From Nitrospira sp. (GTDB taxonomy: Bacteria > Nitrospirota > Nitrospiria > Nitrospirales > Nitrospiraceae), in contig JADYYH010000068.1 in the NCBI GenBank assembly GCA_020853775.1, positions 1 to 48,695 on the forward strand: a DNA stretch of 48,695 nucleotides, in the 5' to 3' direction. The notes beneath the pieces are model-generated. The model ran no database searches. It had not been told where the DNA came from and was given only the letters and a program-made list of their open reading frames with translations. Shown here one piece after another: positions 28,661 through 39,281 of this stretch. The first letter of the stretch is position 1. The number at the start of each line of letters is the position of its first letter. The position numbers were made by a program, and so were the translations under genes.

Positions 28661-30850
28661 TTAAAATCTCCATGAGACACCACCGTAGAAGTTCCGGATT
28701 TCACCGGGCTGAATGCCGATGAAACTGGCCGTGGTACGTTGCGCAATGAATGACTCATCGGTCAGATTGCGCACGCCGGCGAAAATCGCCCACTTCGCCT
28801 TCGGCGGAGCATAGTTAAGCCGGAGGTTCCAGATGGTATAGGACGGGATGGCGCCGTTCGTGCCTAAGGCATTTTCCGCCTGTGTATTCGCCCCATCAGT
28901 GAATTGCTGCGCGACATACATCGCATCGGCCTCAATCGACGCACCGGTCGGATGGTAATATCCCACCAATCCGTAGAACGTCATGCGCGGTGCATAGGGT
29001 AGATCTTTTCCATTGGTTGCTCCGAAGAGCGACTTGGGCCGCAAGAGCGTGATACTTCCACGCGTGACGAATCCTTGCAATGGGCGAACCATTTCGCCCC
29101 AATCGAGGCTCACCGTACTCTCGATGCCCTCCTGCAGAGTTTTTCCCGCATTGACGAACGCGCTGCCCTGCTGCACGATCTGATTCCTGAATTCCGTTCG
29201 GAAGACCGCGACTTCCGCGCTCACGCCGGGAATGATCGTGGATCGAAGGCCGATATCGGAACTCAACGCCCGTTCCGCCTCCAGATCCTGCGTCGTCCCG
29301 CTGGTAGGATCCACCGCGTTCGCAAACGTCGGCGGGCGAAAGGTGGTATGCACGTGGCCAAAGAGCATGCTGTCCGGCGTGAGTTGATACTTCACGCCGG
29401 TCCCGTAGATCAGGCCTTGTGTTGTTTTTGAATTTCTGAAATTGCCGCCCACCGGGGGCACGGCATTCATCGTCTCGCGACTCTGATTGACCTGCTCCCA
29501 GCGTATGCCCGGAGAAATCGTGAAGGCCTCGGTCAACCGGATGGCCGTCTCCGTATAGGCCGCATAGGCCACCGATTCCAGATCCGCGTTATTCGTCGTG
29601 CGACTGATCTTCGAGCCGGCCGTGCCGATGCCCTGAATATCGGTCAAGCGCTCGGCGTGATAGCGCACCCCGGACGTGATCTGTTGCTCCAATCCAAAGA
29701 GCGAAAATTTGAACTGATGTTGCGGCATTACACCGAAAACATTGAACTTGCGCAAAAAATTTGTACTGGTCTGGAGCAGCGCGCCCGTGGTGGCGTTCTG
29801 ATCTTGGACATACCAATTGCGCTCGAACACGTTGCCGTACACGATGATCTTAGCGGTGTTGTGGGCGTCGATCTCGCGGCTCGCGGTCACATCGACCGCC
29901 GTCCGCTGCCCCTTGAACTCATCCAGCGGCTTTCCCGCCAGCGTACGATCGTTGCGATATTGCGTGGGCGTAAGGCTCCCCGGCGTCTGCGTCGTTTCAT
30001 TGTAGTAGGAGAAATTCGTCGTGATCCGCGTCCGATCGTCGGGATTGGCTTCGAACCGCAGGGTGAAGTCGTCCAACTGCGATTTGCTGCGGTCTCTGAA
30101 GCCGTCCGATTGGCGTCGGAGATAGCCCATTTGCGCGCCGAAGTTTCCGAAGTATCCCCCGTACTGCGTGTCGCTCTGAAACAGGTTGAAGCTGCCGAAC
30201 GTGTTCGTCGTGGAGAACCTCGGCGTCGTGGGAATCCGTTTTTGAATGAAGTTAATCATCCCGCCCTGGGTGTTGGGCGAATAGAGAACGGAGGCTCCGC
30301 CTTTGATCACCTCGATATGATCGATGCGTTCGATCGGCACCATGTAATACGTCGAGGCATCTCCAAAAAGGGCCGGCTGGATGGGCACATCGTCCATCAA
30401 CAGAAGAATGTTCTTGCTGCGCCGGGGGTCCATGCCGCGGATGCCGATGTTGGGCCGCAACCCCTGGCCATATTCGTCCAGTACGTTGACCCCTGGAACG
30501 CGCCGCAACATTTCGTCCGCGTTTTTCGGCCGGGCTCGCTGAATTTCCTCGCGTGTGACGACATTGACCGCACCCGCGATGTCCTTTACCGACTCCTGAT
30601 CCGGTTCATTTCGCTCATGCACGTCTTTGACCACCACTTCGGGAATCTTCACCGGCTTAGACTTCGGCGATGGCGCGCCTTCGGCCACAGCTCCTGCGCC
30701 GTCCTCTTTGGACTCGGCCGCAGCGGCCTCCTGGCTTGGAACACCCGCCTCTATGCCTTCAGCCTGAGCAGAGATGCTCAGGCCACAGATAAGTCCTATT
30801 GCCAACAAACACACGACCCCTCCACCCATGCCCCGGATACATCCCGCCAT
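28661..30850 (-). CDS. TonB-dependent outer-membrane receptor
   Basis: A start at 30850 (AAGGAG eleven bases upstream; 30877 is an alternative) gives 729 residues with a signal peptide (cleavage near AQAEG). A TonB-box-like stretch (IPEVVVKDV) precedes the plug (EEIQRARPKNADEMLRRVPG, GIRGMDPRRSKNILLLMDDV, VEVIKGG-type motif), then a 22-strand barrel ending GGVSWRF. FecA-type siderophore receptors are the closest match in pattern; the ligand is unknown. It is followed by DUF4198 and PepSY genes. A terminator-like element sits only about 55 bases before the start, so expression may need antitermination. Confidence 0.93.
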   Translation of the reverse strand: MAGCIRGMGGGVVCLLAIGLICGLSISAQAEGIEAGVPSQEAAAAESKEDGAGAVAEGAPSPKSKPVKIPEVVVKDVHERNEPDQESVKDIAGAVNVVTREEIQRARPKNADEMLRRVPGVNVLDEYGQGLRPNIGIRGMDPRRSKNILLLMDDVPIQPALFGDASTYYMVPIERIDHIEVIKGGASVLYSPNTQGGMINFIQKRIPTTPRFSTTNTFGSFNLFQSDTQYGGYFGNFGAQMGYLRRQSDGFRDRSKSQLDDFTLRFEANPDDRTRITTNFSYYNETTQTPGSLTPTQYRNDRTLAGKPLDEFKGQRTAVDVTASREIDAHNTAKIIVYGNVFERNWYVQDQNATTGALLQTSTNFLRKFNVFGVMPQHQFKFSLFGLEQQITSGVRYHAERLTDIQGIGTAGSKISRTTNNADLESVAYAAYTETAIRLTEAFTISPGIRWEQVNQSRETMNAVPPVGGNFRNSKTTQGLIYGTGVKYQLTPDSMLFGHVHTTFRPPTFANAVDPTSGTTQDLEAERALSSDIGLRSTIIPGVSAEVAVFRTEFRNQIVQQGSAFVNAGKTLQEGIESTVSLDWGEMVRPLQGFVTRGSITLLRPKSLFGATNGKDLPYAPRMTFYGLVGYYHPTGASIEADAMYVAQQFTDGANTQAENALGTNGAIPSYTIWNLRLNYAPPKAKWAIFAGVRNLTDESFIAQRTTASFIGIQPGEIRNFYGGVSWRF

Positions 30851-30906
30851 GATTATGTGTTCTCCTTGTTCATTCACGGCCCCTCAGAAAGACATCAGCG
30901 CACAAT

Positions 30907-30974
30907 AAAAAAGCCCAAGACCGTGTTGATGGTCTTGGGCTCTGGACACTCAACGGTCCTTTGGCCTCTAGGAC
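30907..30974 (-). promoter_or_regulatory. Structured leader with terminator hairpin before the receptor gene
   Basis: On the minus strand AGGCCA is followed by a short stem (GGAC with GTCC), AGAGCCCAA, a perfect 11-bp hairpin (30912-30941) and six T: a textbook rho-independent terminator. It may end the zinc-ribbon transcript, or act as an attenuator for the receptor, since no room for a promoter remains before 30850. AGGAC in the short stem can also pair with GTCCT further 5', giving two exclusive folds. A similar element lies before the tonB-like gene. Confidence 0.6.
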
Positions 30975-30992
30975 ATGCCGGCAGCGGAGGGA

Positions 30993-31181
30993 TTAATTCG
31001 CGAGCATCGCGGGCGGCCTCCCTTCAATCGCCTCAAAATCAATAGTGACGAGACGCCGGCATCGCTTGCACTTGATTTCAATGCCCTGTTCCGCCCAGCG
31101 TGCGACAAGCTGTCCGCACCGGCACCGCACATCGTCGCAAGTCAGCATCCGGGCCGGTTCACGCTTCGTGCTGTTCGTCAT
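30993..31181 (-). CDS. Com-like zinc-ribbon protein
   Basis: From the ATG at 31181 (GGAGG seven bases upstream) the protein has 62 residues. The core VRCRCGQLVARW...IEIKCKRCRRLV with two cysteine pairs matches the Com family, named after the phage Mu zinc-finger protein that opens the mom mRNA for translation. Chromosomal copies have no settled role; they may bind nucleic acid. It ends about 20 bases before the structured leader of the receptor gene, and no phage gene is near. Confidence 0.75.
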   Translation of the reverse strand: MTNSTKREPARMLTCDDVRCRCGQLVARWAEQGIEIKCKRCRRLVTIDFEAIEGRPPAMLAN

Positions 31182-31235
31182 ACCAGTTCCTCCGCTCGAC
31201 GGCGTTTCTCCGCCGCTCTCGATTACCCGTCGCAT

Positions 31236-31694
31236 TTACTTAAAGGCGATTCGTTTGAGTTCGACCGCCGGTAATTCGACCTCACCGAAATCCGATTGCC
31301 CCTTAAAACTCCCGGCGATGGCCAGGGTGAACTCGCCGGCCTTTCCGTCGTTCAGCGTAATCGACACCGCCGGCGGCGTGCCGTTTCCAGACGGTTTCAC
31401 GTCGATCGTTTTGATGACATCGAACTTGATCTTGACCGTGGCGGTGCCACGTTTGACCGGCACCTCCTTCAACTCGTGCGGAACGAACGCGGTCTCACTG
31501 ATTTTCTCTTCCCAGTAGAAGATGACGCCGTGCACCTCGGTCTCGACACCTTTTACATCGGTCGCCACGACCTGAAACGCCTTCTCGCCTTTTGGCTGTG
31601 CGAGCGCTGTCTCGGCCACCAACCACAACAGGCAGGCACTGAACAGGACCGCGCCTACCAATCCACTACGTACCTTCTGTATGCCAGTGTTCAT
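31236..31694 (-). CDS. Exported protein of unknown function
   Basis: From the ATG at 31694 (AAGGAG upstream) the protein has 152 residues with a signal peptide ending near ALAQPKG. The mature part is beta-rich (EVHGVIFYWEEKISETAFV, TVKIKFDVIKTIDVKP, GEFTLAIAGSFKG) without cysteines or obvious motifs. I do not recognise a family. Its position between the tonB-like and zinc-ribbon genes, 40 bases after the former, suggests a periplasmic accessory of the same uptake system. Confidence 0.7.
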   Translation of the reverse strand: MNTGIQKVRSGLVGAVLFSACLLWLVAETALAQPKGEKAFQVVATDVKGVETEVHGVIFYWEEKISETAFVPHELKEVPVKRGTATVKIKFDVIKTIDVKPSGNGTPPAVSITLNDGKAGEFTLAIAGSFKGQSDFGEVELPAVELKRIAFK

Positions 31695-31734
31695 GATGCA
31701 ACTCCTTGATCCACGCGTAATGACGCTGCTGCTG

Positions 31735-32781
31735 TTAACTTTCAAGCCGATAGGCGATCGGCACCAGAATGGTAATGTGCTCTTTCCCCAGCGGGTGTTT
31801 CAGGGCGAGCGGAGACGCTTTCCGCAACACCGAGATGGCATCCTGATCCAGCAAGCCATGGCCGGAGCTTTCGGCGATCAAACATTCCAGAATCGTTCCG
31901 TCATGTCGGATCACCGCTTCCAGCACCACTTTGCCTTCCCAGCGGCGGGCCCGCGCCTGCCTGGGGTATCGTTTCAATTCTTCAATCCGTGTCCACAGCG
32001 ATTCCGCCAACCACCCCAGATCGGCTTGCGCCGCCGCTTCGCGCACTTCACGATGCGCGACTGGACTCTGGTGCACCACCACCGGCTCCGATTCAACCGT
32101 ATGCTGCGGCTCACTGAGGGAAGACGTTGCACTTACGACAGGCATGTCAGTCTCGACGACCGCCTGTGCGACGATGGCCGGCTGCTCTACCGCGGCCGCC
32201 GAAGTCTCAACAGGAACCGCCGACTCCTGCACCACTGCTTCCGACAACTGCGCCGTCACCATTTGGCTTTTGACGGGCTGAACAATGTCATGACTTTCCT
32301 GCTGCACGACTTCTTGGGCGTGGGCCACGACGGCGACCGCTTCGTGAACCGGTTGAGATGCGACGGGCTGTACCTCAGTCACTACCGCCTGCCGTTCCTG
32401 GGGTGCGGATCGTTCCACCACACGGGGCATGACTTGCGTCGCCTGAACCGTTTGAACGACGGCCGTCCGCTCCACGACCTGGGGGACCGGCGCTGGGGAA
32501 GGCTTCGCCACAGGGCGAGACACTGGTTGTTTTGGCTGTGGCGGTTCCGAGACTGGTTGTTGTGAAGGGGTGGACTCAGTAGCGACAGGACTCGGCGGGG
32601 GCGCTGGTTGCAAAGCGACGTCCCATCGAAAGGTCTCCGGTTGCAGGTGAGGTTTCACATCCATCATAGGCTGCATCACAAGGGCCACAAGGCCGCCATG
32701 CAGCATCAATGAGATCAGCCACCCTCCGCTGCGAGATCCGCGTACACGCGCCATATGTGCCGTGAGTGCGACTTCCGACAT
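31735..32781 (-). CDS. TonB-family energy-transducing protein
   Basis: The start at 32781 has GGGAGG before the ATG; a longer frame to 33009 crosses the hairpin and operator and is rejected. The 348 residues comprise a membrane helix (GWLISLMLHGGLVALVM), a long Pro/Gln/Val-rich periplasmic spacer of about 190 residues, and a TonB C-terminal domain (YPRQARARRWEGKVVLEAVI, LDQDAISVLRKASPL). It should couple the proton-driven ExbBD motor to the nearby receptor. exbB and exbD are not in this window. Confidence 0.9.
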   Translation of the reverse strand: MSEVALTAHMARVRGSRSGGWLISLMLHGGLVALVMQPMMDVKPHLQPETFRWDVALQPAPPPSPVATESTPSQQPVSEPPQPKQPVSRPVAKPSPAPVPQVVERTAVVQTVQATQVMPRVVERSAPQERQAVVTEVQPVASQPVHEAVAVVAHAQEVVQQESHDIVQPVKSQMVTAQLSEAVVQESAVPVETSAAAVEQPAIVAQAVVETDMPVVSATSSLSEPQHTVESEPVVVHQSPVAHREVREAAAQADLGWLAESLWTRIEELKRYPRQARARRWEGKVVLEAVIRHDGTILECLIAESSGHGLLDQDAISVLRKASPLALKHPLGKEHITILVPIAYRLES

Positions 32782-32828
32782 TCTCAGACCTCCCTCGCTC
32801 GACAACACAACCAAATCCTGTCCACCAA

Positions 32829-32892
32829 CAAACAAAAGCCCAAAGCTGTCGGGTGACAACTTTGGGCTCTGACCGCAGGGGTCGCTGGCCTT
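32829..32892 (-). promoter_or_regulatory. Structured leader with terminator hairpin before the tonB-like gene
   Basis: On the minus strand AGGCCA, a short stem (GACC with GGTC), AGAGCCCAA and a long hairpin (32837-32868) followed by TTTTGTTTG mirror the element at 30907-30974. The hairpin ends about 55 bases before the tonB-like start, so it could attenuate that gene, or end the efflux operon transcript that stops at 33070. Confidence 0.55.
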
Positions 32893-32974
32893 ATTCGAAT
32901 GTGGTGCGAACTCGACGCACACTCTGCGTCGCTGCCCCAAACTTACCGGGGAGGGGGGGGCTCCCGGCAAGTCT

Positions 32975-32989
32975 TGATAGCAATTCTCA
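32975..32989 (-). promoter_or_regulatory. Fur-box-like operator
   Basis: The minus strand reads TGAGAATTGCTATCA, matching 11 of 14 defined positions of the Fur 7-1-7 core TGATAATnATTATCA. It lies about 195 bases before the tonB-like start and upstream of the leader element, where an iron-repressed promoter would fit. Confidence 0.5.
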
Positions 32990-33069
32990 ATATCATGATC
33001 GCGAATCAATTGTCAATGTGCATCTCGTCACAATGGCGACGGAGGACACTATGTATTTCGTGCGAGTCT

Positions 33070-36000
33070 TTATGCGGCGGGGTGCGGAGAGGTTTCTCGG
33101 GCCCGGACCCATCGTAGTCGTAAACGATCCAGAAGTAGGTATATGACCGGCGTCGTGTAGAGGGTGAGGACCTGACTCACCAGAAGTCCGCCCACGATGG
33201 CGATACCAAGCGGGCGCCGGAGTTCCGATCCGACGCCCATGCCCACGGCCAGGGGTAACGCACCCAGCAGAGCTGCCGCCGTGGTCATCATGATCGGACG
33301 GAACCGCAGCAAGCAGGCCTCGTAAATCGCGGCTTGCGGGGTCTTCCCTTCTCCCATTCGTTCACTCTGCAAGGCAAAATCGATCATCATGATGGCGTTT
33401 TTTTTCACAATGCCGATTAGCAGCATGATCCCGATCAAGGCAATCATGCTCAGTTCCGCCTTAAACAGCAGTAATGCCAACAAGGCGCCGACGCCGGCCG
33501 AAGGCAGCGTGGAGAGAATCGTCAGGGGATGAATGTAACTCTCATAGAGAATCCCCAGCACGATATACACCGTGACCAACGCCGCCAGAATGAGCCACGG
33601 CTGATTCTCAACCGACGATTGAAACGCTTTGGCCGTTCCTTGAAATGTCCCCCGCACAGTCGCCGGCAAGCCGATGTCGCGCATCGCCGAATCAACAGCC
33701 ACGACAGCCTCGCCCAACGACACGCCGGGAGCCATATTGAATGATATCGTCACCGCAGGAAATTGCCCCTGATGGTTGACGGACAGGATCGTATTGGCCG
33801 GTTCATACCGTGTCACAGCGCTCAGCGGCACTTGGGCACCGCTCGGGGAGCGGACATAGATCTCATGCAAGGCAGAAGGATTCTGCCAATATTGCGGCGC
33901 CACCTCCATCACCACGTGGTATTGATTGAGCGGCGTATACATGATCGACACCTGCCGCTGGCCGAAGGCGTCGTATAAGGTATCGTCGATCAGCTGGGGG
34001 CTCAACCCGAGCCGAGACGCGGTGGTCCGATCGAAGACGACCAGGGATTGCTGCCCCCGATCCTGCTGATCGCTGTTCACATCCACAATTTCCGGAAGCG
34101 TCCGCAGTTTGACGTCCACTTTGGGCGCCCAGGTGTTGAGTTCGGCGAGATCCATGCTCTGCAGTGTATATTGATACTGTGCGCTGCTGGCCCGCCCCCC
34201 GATACGTAGATCCTGAATGGCCTGCAGATAAGTCGGAGCGCCAGGCACCTTCGCCAGTTTGGGACGCAGCCGGCCAATCACCTCGTCGGAACTGAGGCCG
34301 CGTTCGTCGAGCGGCTTCAAGGCAATAAACATCCGCCCTGTATTGGTCGTGCCGGCATGGCCCCCGCCGCCCGTGAAGCCGGTGATGCTTGCGACGGCAG
34401 GATCGCTCTTGATGATCTCCACCACTTCGGTCAGTTTCTGACGCATGGCTTGAAATGAGATATCCTGCGCCGCCTGAATATTTCCGAATAACCGTCCGGT
34501 ATCCTGCTGGGGAAAGAATCCTTTGGGCACAAGGATGTACAAATACACCGTGAGTGCCATGGTGCCTAAGGTCACCCCCAGCATGAGACGCGGGTGGCGG
34601 AGCACCCAGGTCAGGCTACTGGCATACCCACGCAGCATGACACCGAACCCCCGCTCGCTCATGCGATACCACCAGCCATGTTTTTGAGCCGAATCCGACT
34701 TCAGCACACGCGCGCACAGCGTGGGAATCGTCGTGAGTGAGATGAGCAGCGACACCAGAATCGCCACCGACAGCGTGACGGCGAATTCCCGAAACAACCG
34801 GCCGAGCATTCCGCCCATCAGAAAAATGGGAATGAACACCGCAACCAGCGAGAGAGTCATCGACACGACTGTAAAGGCGATATCCTTGGCGCCCCGCAGG
34901 GCCGCATCCATAGCCGGCACACCCTGCTCGCGATACCGTGTGATGTTTTCCAACACCACGATCGCGTCGTCGACTACGAATCCGGTCGCAATCGTCAGCG
35001 CCATGAGCGAGAGATTGTCGAGGCTATAACCGAGCACATACATGACGCCAAACGTCGACACCAACGACACGGGAACGGCCACGGCCGGAATCAGCGTGGC
35101 GCGCAGATCGCGGAGAAACGCGAACACCACCAAAATCACGAGGGCCACGGAAATGGCGAGCGTCCGCTCGACATCATGCAACGAGGCGCGAATGACCGGC
35201 GTACGATCCATCACGATGGACAGGGACATACTGCCCGGCAAGGACGCCTCCAGTTGCGGCAAGCGCGCACGGAGACGATCGACCGTTTCAATAATATTCG
35301 CTCCGGCCTGTCGATAAATGATCACTAAGACAGCCGGCGTCCCGTTCGCCACTCCCATCGTCCGCAAATCTTCGACCGACGCTTCCACCGACGCCACGTC
35401 GGACAGGTGCACCGCCCGCCCGTTACGATAGGCCACGATCAGCGGCAGATATTCATCGGCTTTGTGCAACTGATCGTTCGTCCTGATTTCCCAGGTATGA
35501 TCGTCGGAGGTCAGTTGGCCTTTCGGACGATTCACATTGGTACTGCTCAGCACCTGGCGCACCTCTCCCAACCCGATGCCATACTTGTTCAACGCAGTGG
35601 GATTGAGATCAACTCGGACCGCCGGTAAGGATCCTCCGCCCACCGCCACCTGGCCGACGCCTTCCACCTGCGACAGTTTCTGCTGCAGGATGCTCGACGC
35701 CGCATCGTACATTTGTCCGCGCGTGACGAGTTCAGACGTGATGGCCAAAATGAGGATGGGGCCGTCGGCGGGATTCACCTTGCTGTACTTGGGGGCGGTC
35801 GGCAGATTCGACGGGAGATCGGCCCGGGCGGCATTAATCGCCGCTTGCACATCACGTGCGGCACCATCGATATCCCGGTTGAGCTCAAACTGGAGCGTGA
35901 CGTTTGTTCCGCCGATGGTGCTGGAGGACGTCATCTCCGTGACGCCGGCAATACGAGTGAACTGGCGCTCCAACGGAGCGGCCACGGAGGAAGCCATCGT

Positions 36001-36171
36001 TTCCGGGCTGGCTCCCGGCAGCGATGCCGACACGTTGATCGTGGGAAACTCGACCTGCGGAAGGGAGGCCACCGGCAGAAAGGGAAAGGCGACGATCCCG
36101 AGCAACGTCGCGCCGATCGTGAGCAAGGTGGTCCCCACGGGACGTCGCACAAACGGAGCCGAAATATTCAT
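33070..36171 (-). CDS. mdtC: RND efflux pump inner-membrane subunit, MdtC-like
   Basis: The 1033-residue protein is a full-length hydrophobe/amphiphile RND transporter: twelve membrane helices, the large periplasmic loops, and the conserved [14 protein letters not shown] helix 4 with paired aspartates of the proton relay. Its ATG overlaps the stop of the preceding RND gene (ATGA). Two consecutive RND genes after one adaptor are typical of MdtABC/MuxABC, heteromeric pumps for bile salts, novobiocin and similar compounds. No outer-membrane channel gene is adjacent. Confidence 0.9.
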   Translation of the reverse strand: MNISAPFVRRPVGTTLLTIGATLLGIVAFPFLPVASLPQVEFPTINVSASLPGASPETMASSVAAPLERQFTRIAGVTEMTSSSTIGGTNVTLQFELNRDIDGAARDVQAAINAARADLPSNLPTAPKYSKVNPADGPILILAITSELVTRGQMYDAASSILQQKLSQVEGVGQVAVGGGSLPAVRVDLNPTALNKYGIGLGEVRQVLSSTNVNRPKGQLTSDDHTWEIRTNDQLHKADEYLPLIVAYRNGRAVHLSDVASVEASVEDLRTMGVANGTPAVLVIIYRQAGANIIETVDRLRARLPQLEASLPGSMSLSIVMDRTPVIRASLHDVERTLAISVALVILVVFAFLRDLRATLIPAVAVPVSLVSTFGVMYVLGYSLDNLSLMALTIATGFVVDDAIVVLENITRYREQGVPAMDAALRGAKDIAFTVVSMTLSLVAVFIPIFLMGGMLGRLFREFAVTLSVAILVSLLISLTTIPTLCARVLKSDSAQKHGWWYRMSERGFGVMLRGYASSLTWVLRHPRLMLGVTLGTMALTVYLYILVPKGFFPQQDTGRLFGNIQAAQDISFQAMRQKLTEVVEIIKSDPAVASITGFTGGGGHAGTTNTGRMFIALKPLDERGLSSDEVIGRLRPKLAKVPGAPTYLQAIQDLRIGGRASSAQYQYTLQSMDLAELNTWAPKVDVKLRTLPEIVDVNSDQQDRGQQSLVVFDRTTASRLGLSPQLIDDTLYDAFGQRQVSIMYTPLNQYHVVMEVAPQYWQNPSALHEIYVRSPSGAQVPLSAVTRYEPANTILSVNHQGQFPAVTISFNMAPGVSLGEAVVAVDSAMRDIGLPATVRGTFQGTAKAFQSSVENQPWLILAALVTVYIVLGILYESYIHPLTILSTLPSAGVGALLALLLFKAELSMIALIGIMLLIGIVKKNAIMMIDFALQSERMGEGKTPQAAIYEACLLRFRPIMMTTAAALLGALPLAVGMGVGSELRRPLGIAIVGGLLVSQVLTLYTTPVIYLLLDRLRLRWVRARETSPHPAA

Positions 36172-39100
36172 GGAGGACCTATCGGCACAGCGTCTCCCAC
36201 CGTCACCTGCCTTGGGCTTCGGCGGAAACGGGCCGCCAGCCGATCCAGAGCCAGGTACACCACGGGTGTGGTGTAGAGCGTCAGCAGCTGGCTCAAGACC
36301 AACCCGCCGACGATCGCAATGCCCAGCGGACGCCGCAGTTCCGAGCCGACTCCGGCCCCCATCGCCAACGGCAGCGCTCCGAACAAGGCCGCCATGGTCG
36401 TCATCATGATGGGACGAAAGCGCAGGAGTCCCGCTTCATAAATGGCCTGTTCCGGCGTCTTGCCCTCCGTGCGTTCGGCGTCCAAGGCAAAATCGATCAT
36501 CATGATGGCATTCTTCTTTACGATCCCGATCAGCAGAATAATGCCGATTAAGGCGATGATGCTGAATTCCATCCGAAATAACATGAGAGCCAGCAGCGCC
36601 CCCACGCCGGCCGATGGCAACGTCGAGAGAATCGTAAGCGGATGAATGTAGCTTTCATACAAAACCCCCAGCACGATATAGACCGTAATCAAAGCGGCCA
36701 GAATCAACAGCGGTTCATGCTCCAGAGAATTTTGGAAGGCCTGCGCCGCGCCCTGAAAACTGCCGCGGATACTGGGGGGAAGGCCCAATTCCTGGGTAAC
36801 CTGACGGATCGCCTCCACCGCCGCGCCGAGCGAACCGTCCGGCGCGAGGTTGAACGAAATCGTCACCGCGGGGAACTGCCCCTGCCGGCTGATGACGAGC
36901 GGCACTGTGGTATCGGTCACCCGGGTGAAGACGTGTAACGGCACGGACCCGCCTGTTCCACGCACCTCCAACGCTTGCAGCGCGTCCGGCCCCTTCTGAA
37001 ATTCCGGCATCACCTCCAGAATGACGCGATATTGATTCAACTGCGTAAACATCGTCGAGACCTGCCGCTGGCCAAAGGCATCGTACAGGGTATCCGTGAT
37101 GAGTTGCGGCGTAATGCCCATGCGCGAAGCGGTATTGCGGTCGATTTCCACCAAGGAGGCCAGCCCTTGCGTGAGTTGATCGCTGCTGACATCGCGCAGT
37201 TCCGGTCGCAGCTGCAAACTGTCCAGCAATTTGGGTGCCCAGCGGTTCAACTCCTCCAAATCGGCATCTTCCAGCGTGTATTGAAATTGCGTCCGGCTCA
37301 CCCGATCTTCCACCGTGAGATCTTGGACCGGCTGCATATGCAAGGTGATGCCGTCCACGTCGACCACGCGTGATTCGAGCCGTCTGATGATATCGCCGGC
37401 GCCACCCAGCCGCTCGCCCAGCGGCTTCAGATTGATGTACATCCGCCCGCTGTTGAGCGTCGTATTCGTGCCGTCCACACCGATAAACGAGGTGAGGCTT
37501 TCGACGGCCGGCTCCTCGAGGATGACGCGAGCCAGCGCTTGCTGCCGTTCCGCCATCGTGCCGAACGACACCGTTTGTGGTCCCTCCGTGATGCCCAGAA
37601 TGACGCCGGTGTCCTGGAGCGGGAAGAAGCCCTTGGGAATCAGCACAAACAGCGCAATAGTCACGACCAGTGTGGAGGCTGTCACGATCAGGGTCGCCTG
37701 CTGACGCCGCAGCACCCACTGCAGACTTCGTCCATAGCCGGCGATGATGCGATCCAACATCCGCTGCGAGGCCCGCGACAACGGCCCGGGATGTTCCTCG
37801 CGACGCTCTCGCAACAGCCTGGCGCACATCATCGGGGTCAGCGTGAGCGACACGACGGCCGAAATGAGAATGGTGATACTCAGTGTCACGGCAAATTCCC
37901 GGAACAGGCGCCCGACCACATCGCCCATAAACAATAAGGGAATCAGTACCGCGATTAGAGACACCGTTAAGGACACAATGGTGAAGGCAATCTGCTTCGA
38001 TCCCTTGAGGGCGGCCTGAAAGGGCGACTCTCCCTGTTCGATGTAGCGCGCGATGTTTTCGATCATCACAATGGCATCGTCCACCACGAAGCCGGTAGAG
38101 ATCGTCAACGCCATCAAGGTGAGATTGTTCAGGCTGAAGCCCATGAGATACATGATGCCGAAGGTGCCGATCAGCGAGAGCGGCACCGCCACTGCCGGAA
38201 TCACCGTGGCCGGCAAGGTCCGGAGAAACAAGAAAATCACCAGGATCACGAGAGCCACCGCCAGCACCAATTCGAATTGCACATCGCGCACGGTCGCGCG
38301 AATCGAGGTGGTGCGGTCCGTCAGCACCGAGACCTGCACGGAAGACGGTAACGTGCCCTGCAGTTGCGGCAGCAGTTTTTTTACCCGATCGACCACTTCA
38401 ATGACATTCGTCCCCGGCTGGCGCTGGATATTGACGATCACCGCCGGCGTCTCATTCATCCAGGCCGCCTGTTTGGTGTTCTCGACATCATCGATGACCT
38501 CCGCCACGTCCGACAGCCGAACCGGCGCGCCATTGCGATAGGCCACGATCAACGCCTTGTAGTCCTTGCCGGCGAATAACTGGTCCGTGGCATTGATGAT
38601 CGAAGCGCGGCGAGGCCCGTCGAAGCCGCCTTTGGCTTGGTTCACATTGGCGGCTGCCACGACGAGGCGGAGATCCTCCAACGTCAACCCGTAGGCGGCC
38701 AGCGCACGAGGATTCGCCTGGATGCGCACAGCCGGGCGCTGTCCCCCGCTGATGCTCACGAGGCCGACGCCGGACAATTGCGAAATCTTCTGCGCGAAGC
38801 GGGTTTCGGCAAAGTCCCGAACCTGCGCCAGGGGCAATGTCGCGGAGGTCAAGGCCAAGGTGAGGATCGGCGCGTCGGCGGGGTTCACCTTGCTGTAGAC
38901 CGGCGGCGCAGGAAGATCGCGAGGCAGGAATGTGGCCGCCGAATTCATGGCCGCCTGCACCTCCTGCTCGGCCACGTCGAGGTTGATATCGAGGCTGAAT
39001 TGGAGGGTGACGACGGAACTTCCACCGGAACTCGTCGAGGTCATCTGGTTGAGTCCCGGCATTTGCCCGAACTGCCGTTCCAGCGGAGCCGTGATGGACG

Positions 39101-39281
39101 ATGTCATCACGTCCGGCCCGGCACCGGGATAAAACGTCACAACTTGAATGGTCGGGTAATCGACCTGCGGAAGCGCGGACACCGGCAGGTGGCGATAGGA
39201 CAGCGCTCCGGCCAGCAGAATCGCGATCATCGTCAGGACCGTAGCCACCGGCCGGACGATGAAGAGCCGCGAGGGGTTCAC
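36168..39281 (-). CDS. mdtB: RND efflux pump inner-membrane subunit, MdtB-like
   Basis: The 1037-residue RND transporter begins with a GTG whose bases overlap the adaptor stop (GTGA) and has the proton-relay helix [17 protein letters not shown] and the usual HAE family segments ([29 protein letters not shown]). It is a paralogue of the following gene and probably forms a mixed trimer with it. Which of the two is MdtB and which MdtC is set here only by order. Confidence 0.9.
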   Translation of the reverse strand: MNPSRLFIVRPVATVLTMIAILLAGALSYRHLPVSALPQVDYPTIQVVTFYPGAGPDVMTSSITAPLERQFGQMPGLNQMTSTSSGGSSVVTLQFSLDINLDVAEQEVQAAMNSAATFLPRDLPAPPVYSKVNPADAPILTLALTSATLPLAQVRDFAETRFAQKISQLSGVGLVSISGGQRPAVRIQANPRALAAYGLTLEDLRLVVAAANVNQAKGGFDGPRRASIINATDQLFAGKDYKALIVAYRNGAPVRLSDVAEVIDDVENTKQAAWMNETPAVIVNIQRQPGTNVIEVVDRVKKLLPQLQGTLPSSVQVSVLTDRTTSIRATVRDVQFELVLAVALVILVIFLFLRTLPATVIPAVAVPLSLIGTFGIMYLMGFSLNNLTLMALTISTGFVVDDAIVMIENIARYIEQGESPFQAALKGSKQIAFTIVSLTVSLIAVLIPLLFMGDVVGRLFREFAVTLSITILISAVVSLTLTPMMCARLLRERREEHPGPLSRASQRMLDRIIAGYGRSLQWVLRRQQATLIVTASTLVVTIALFVLIPKGFFPLQDTGVILGITEGPQTVSFGTMAERQQALARVILEEPAVESLTSFIGVDGTNTTLNSGRMYINLKPLGERLGGAGDIIRRLESRVVDVDGITLHMQPVQDLTVEDRVSRTQFQYTLEDADLEELNRWAPKLLDSLQLRPELRDVSSDQLTQGLASLVEIDRNTASRMGITPQLITDTLYDAFGQRQVSTMFTQLNQYRVILEVMPEFQKGPDALQALEVRGTGGSVPLHVFTRVTDTTVPLVISRQGQFPAVTISFNLAPDGSLGAAVEAIRQVTQELGLPPSIRGSFQGAAQAFQNSLEHEPLLILAALITVYIVLGVLYESYIHPLTILSTLPSAGVGALLALMLFRMEFSIIALIGIILLIGIVKKNAIMMIDFALDAERTEGKTPEQAIYEAGLLRFRPIMMTTMAALFGALPLAMGAGVGSELRRPLGIAIVGGLVLSQLLTLYTTPVVYLALDRLAARFRRSPRQVTVGDAVPIGPP

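Noticed and set aside
32782-33009. N-terminal extension of the tonB-like frame
   Set aside because: It spans the Fur-box-like site and the terminator hairpin; GGGAGG and the membrane segment support 32781.
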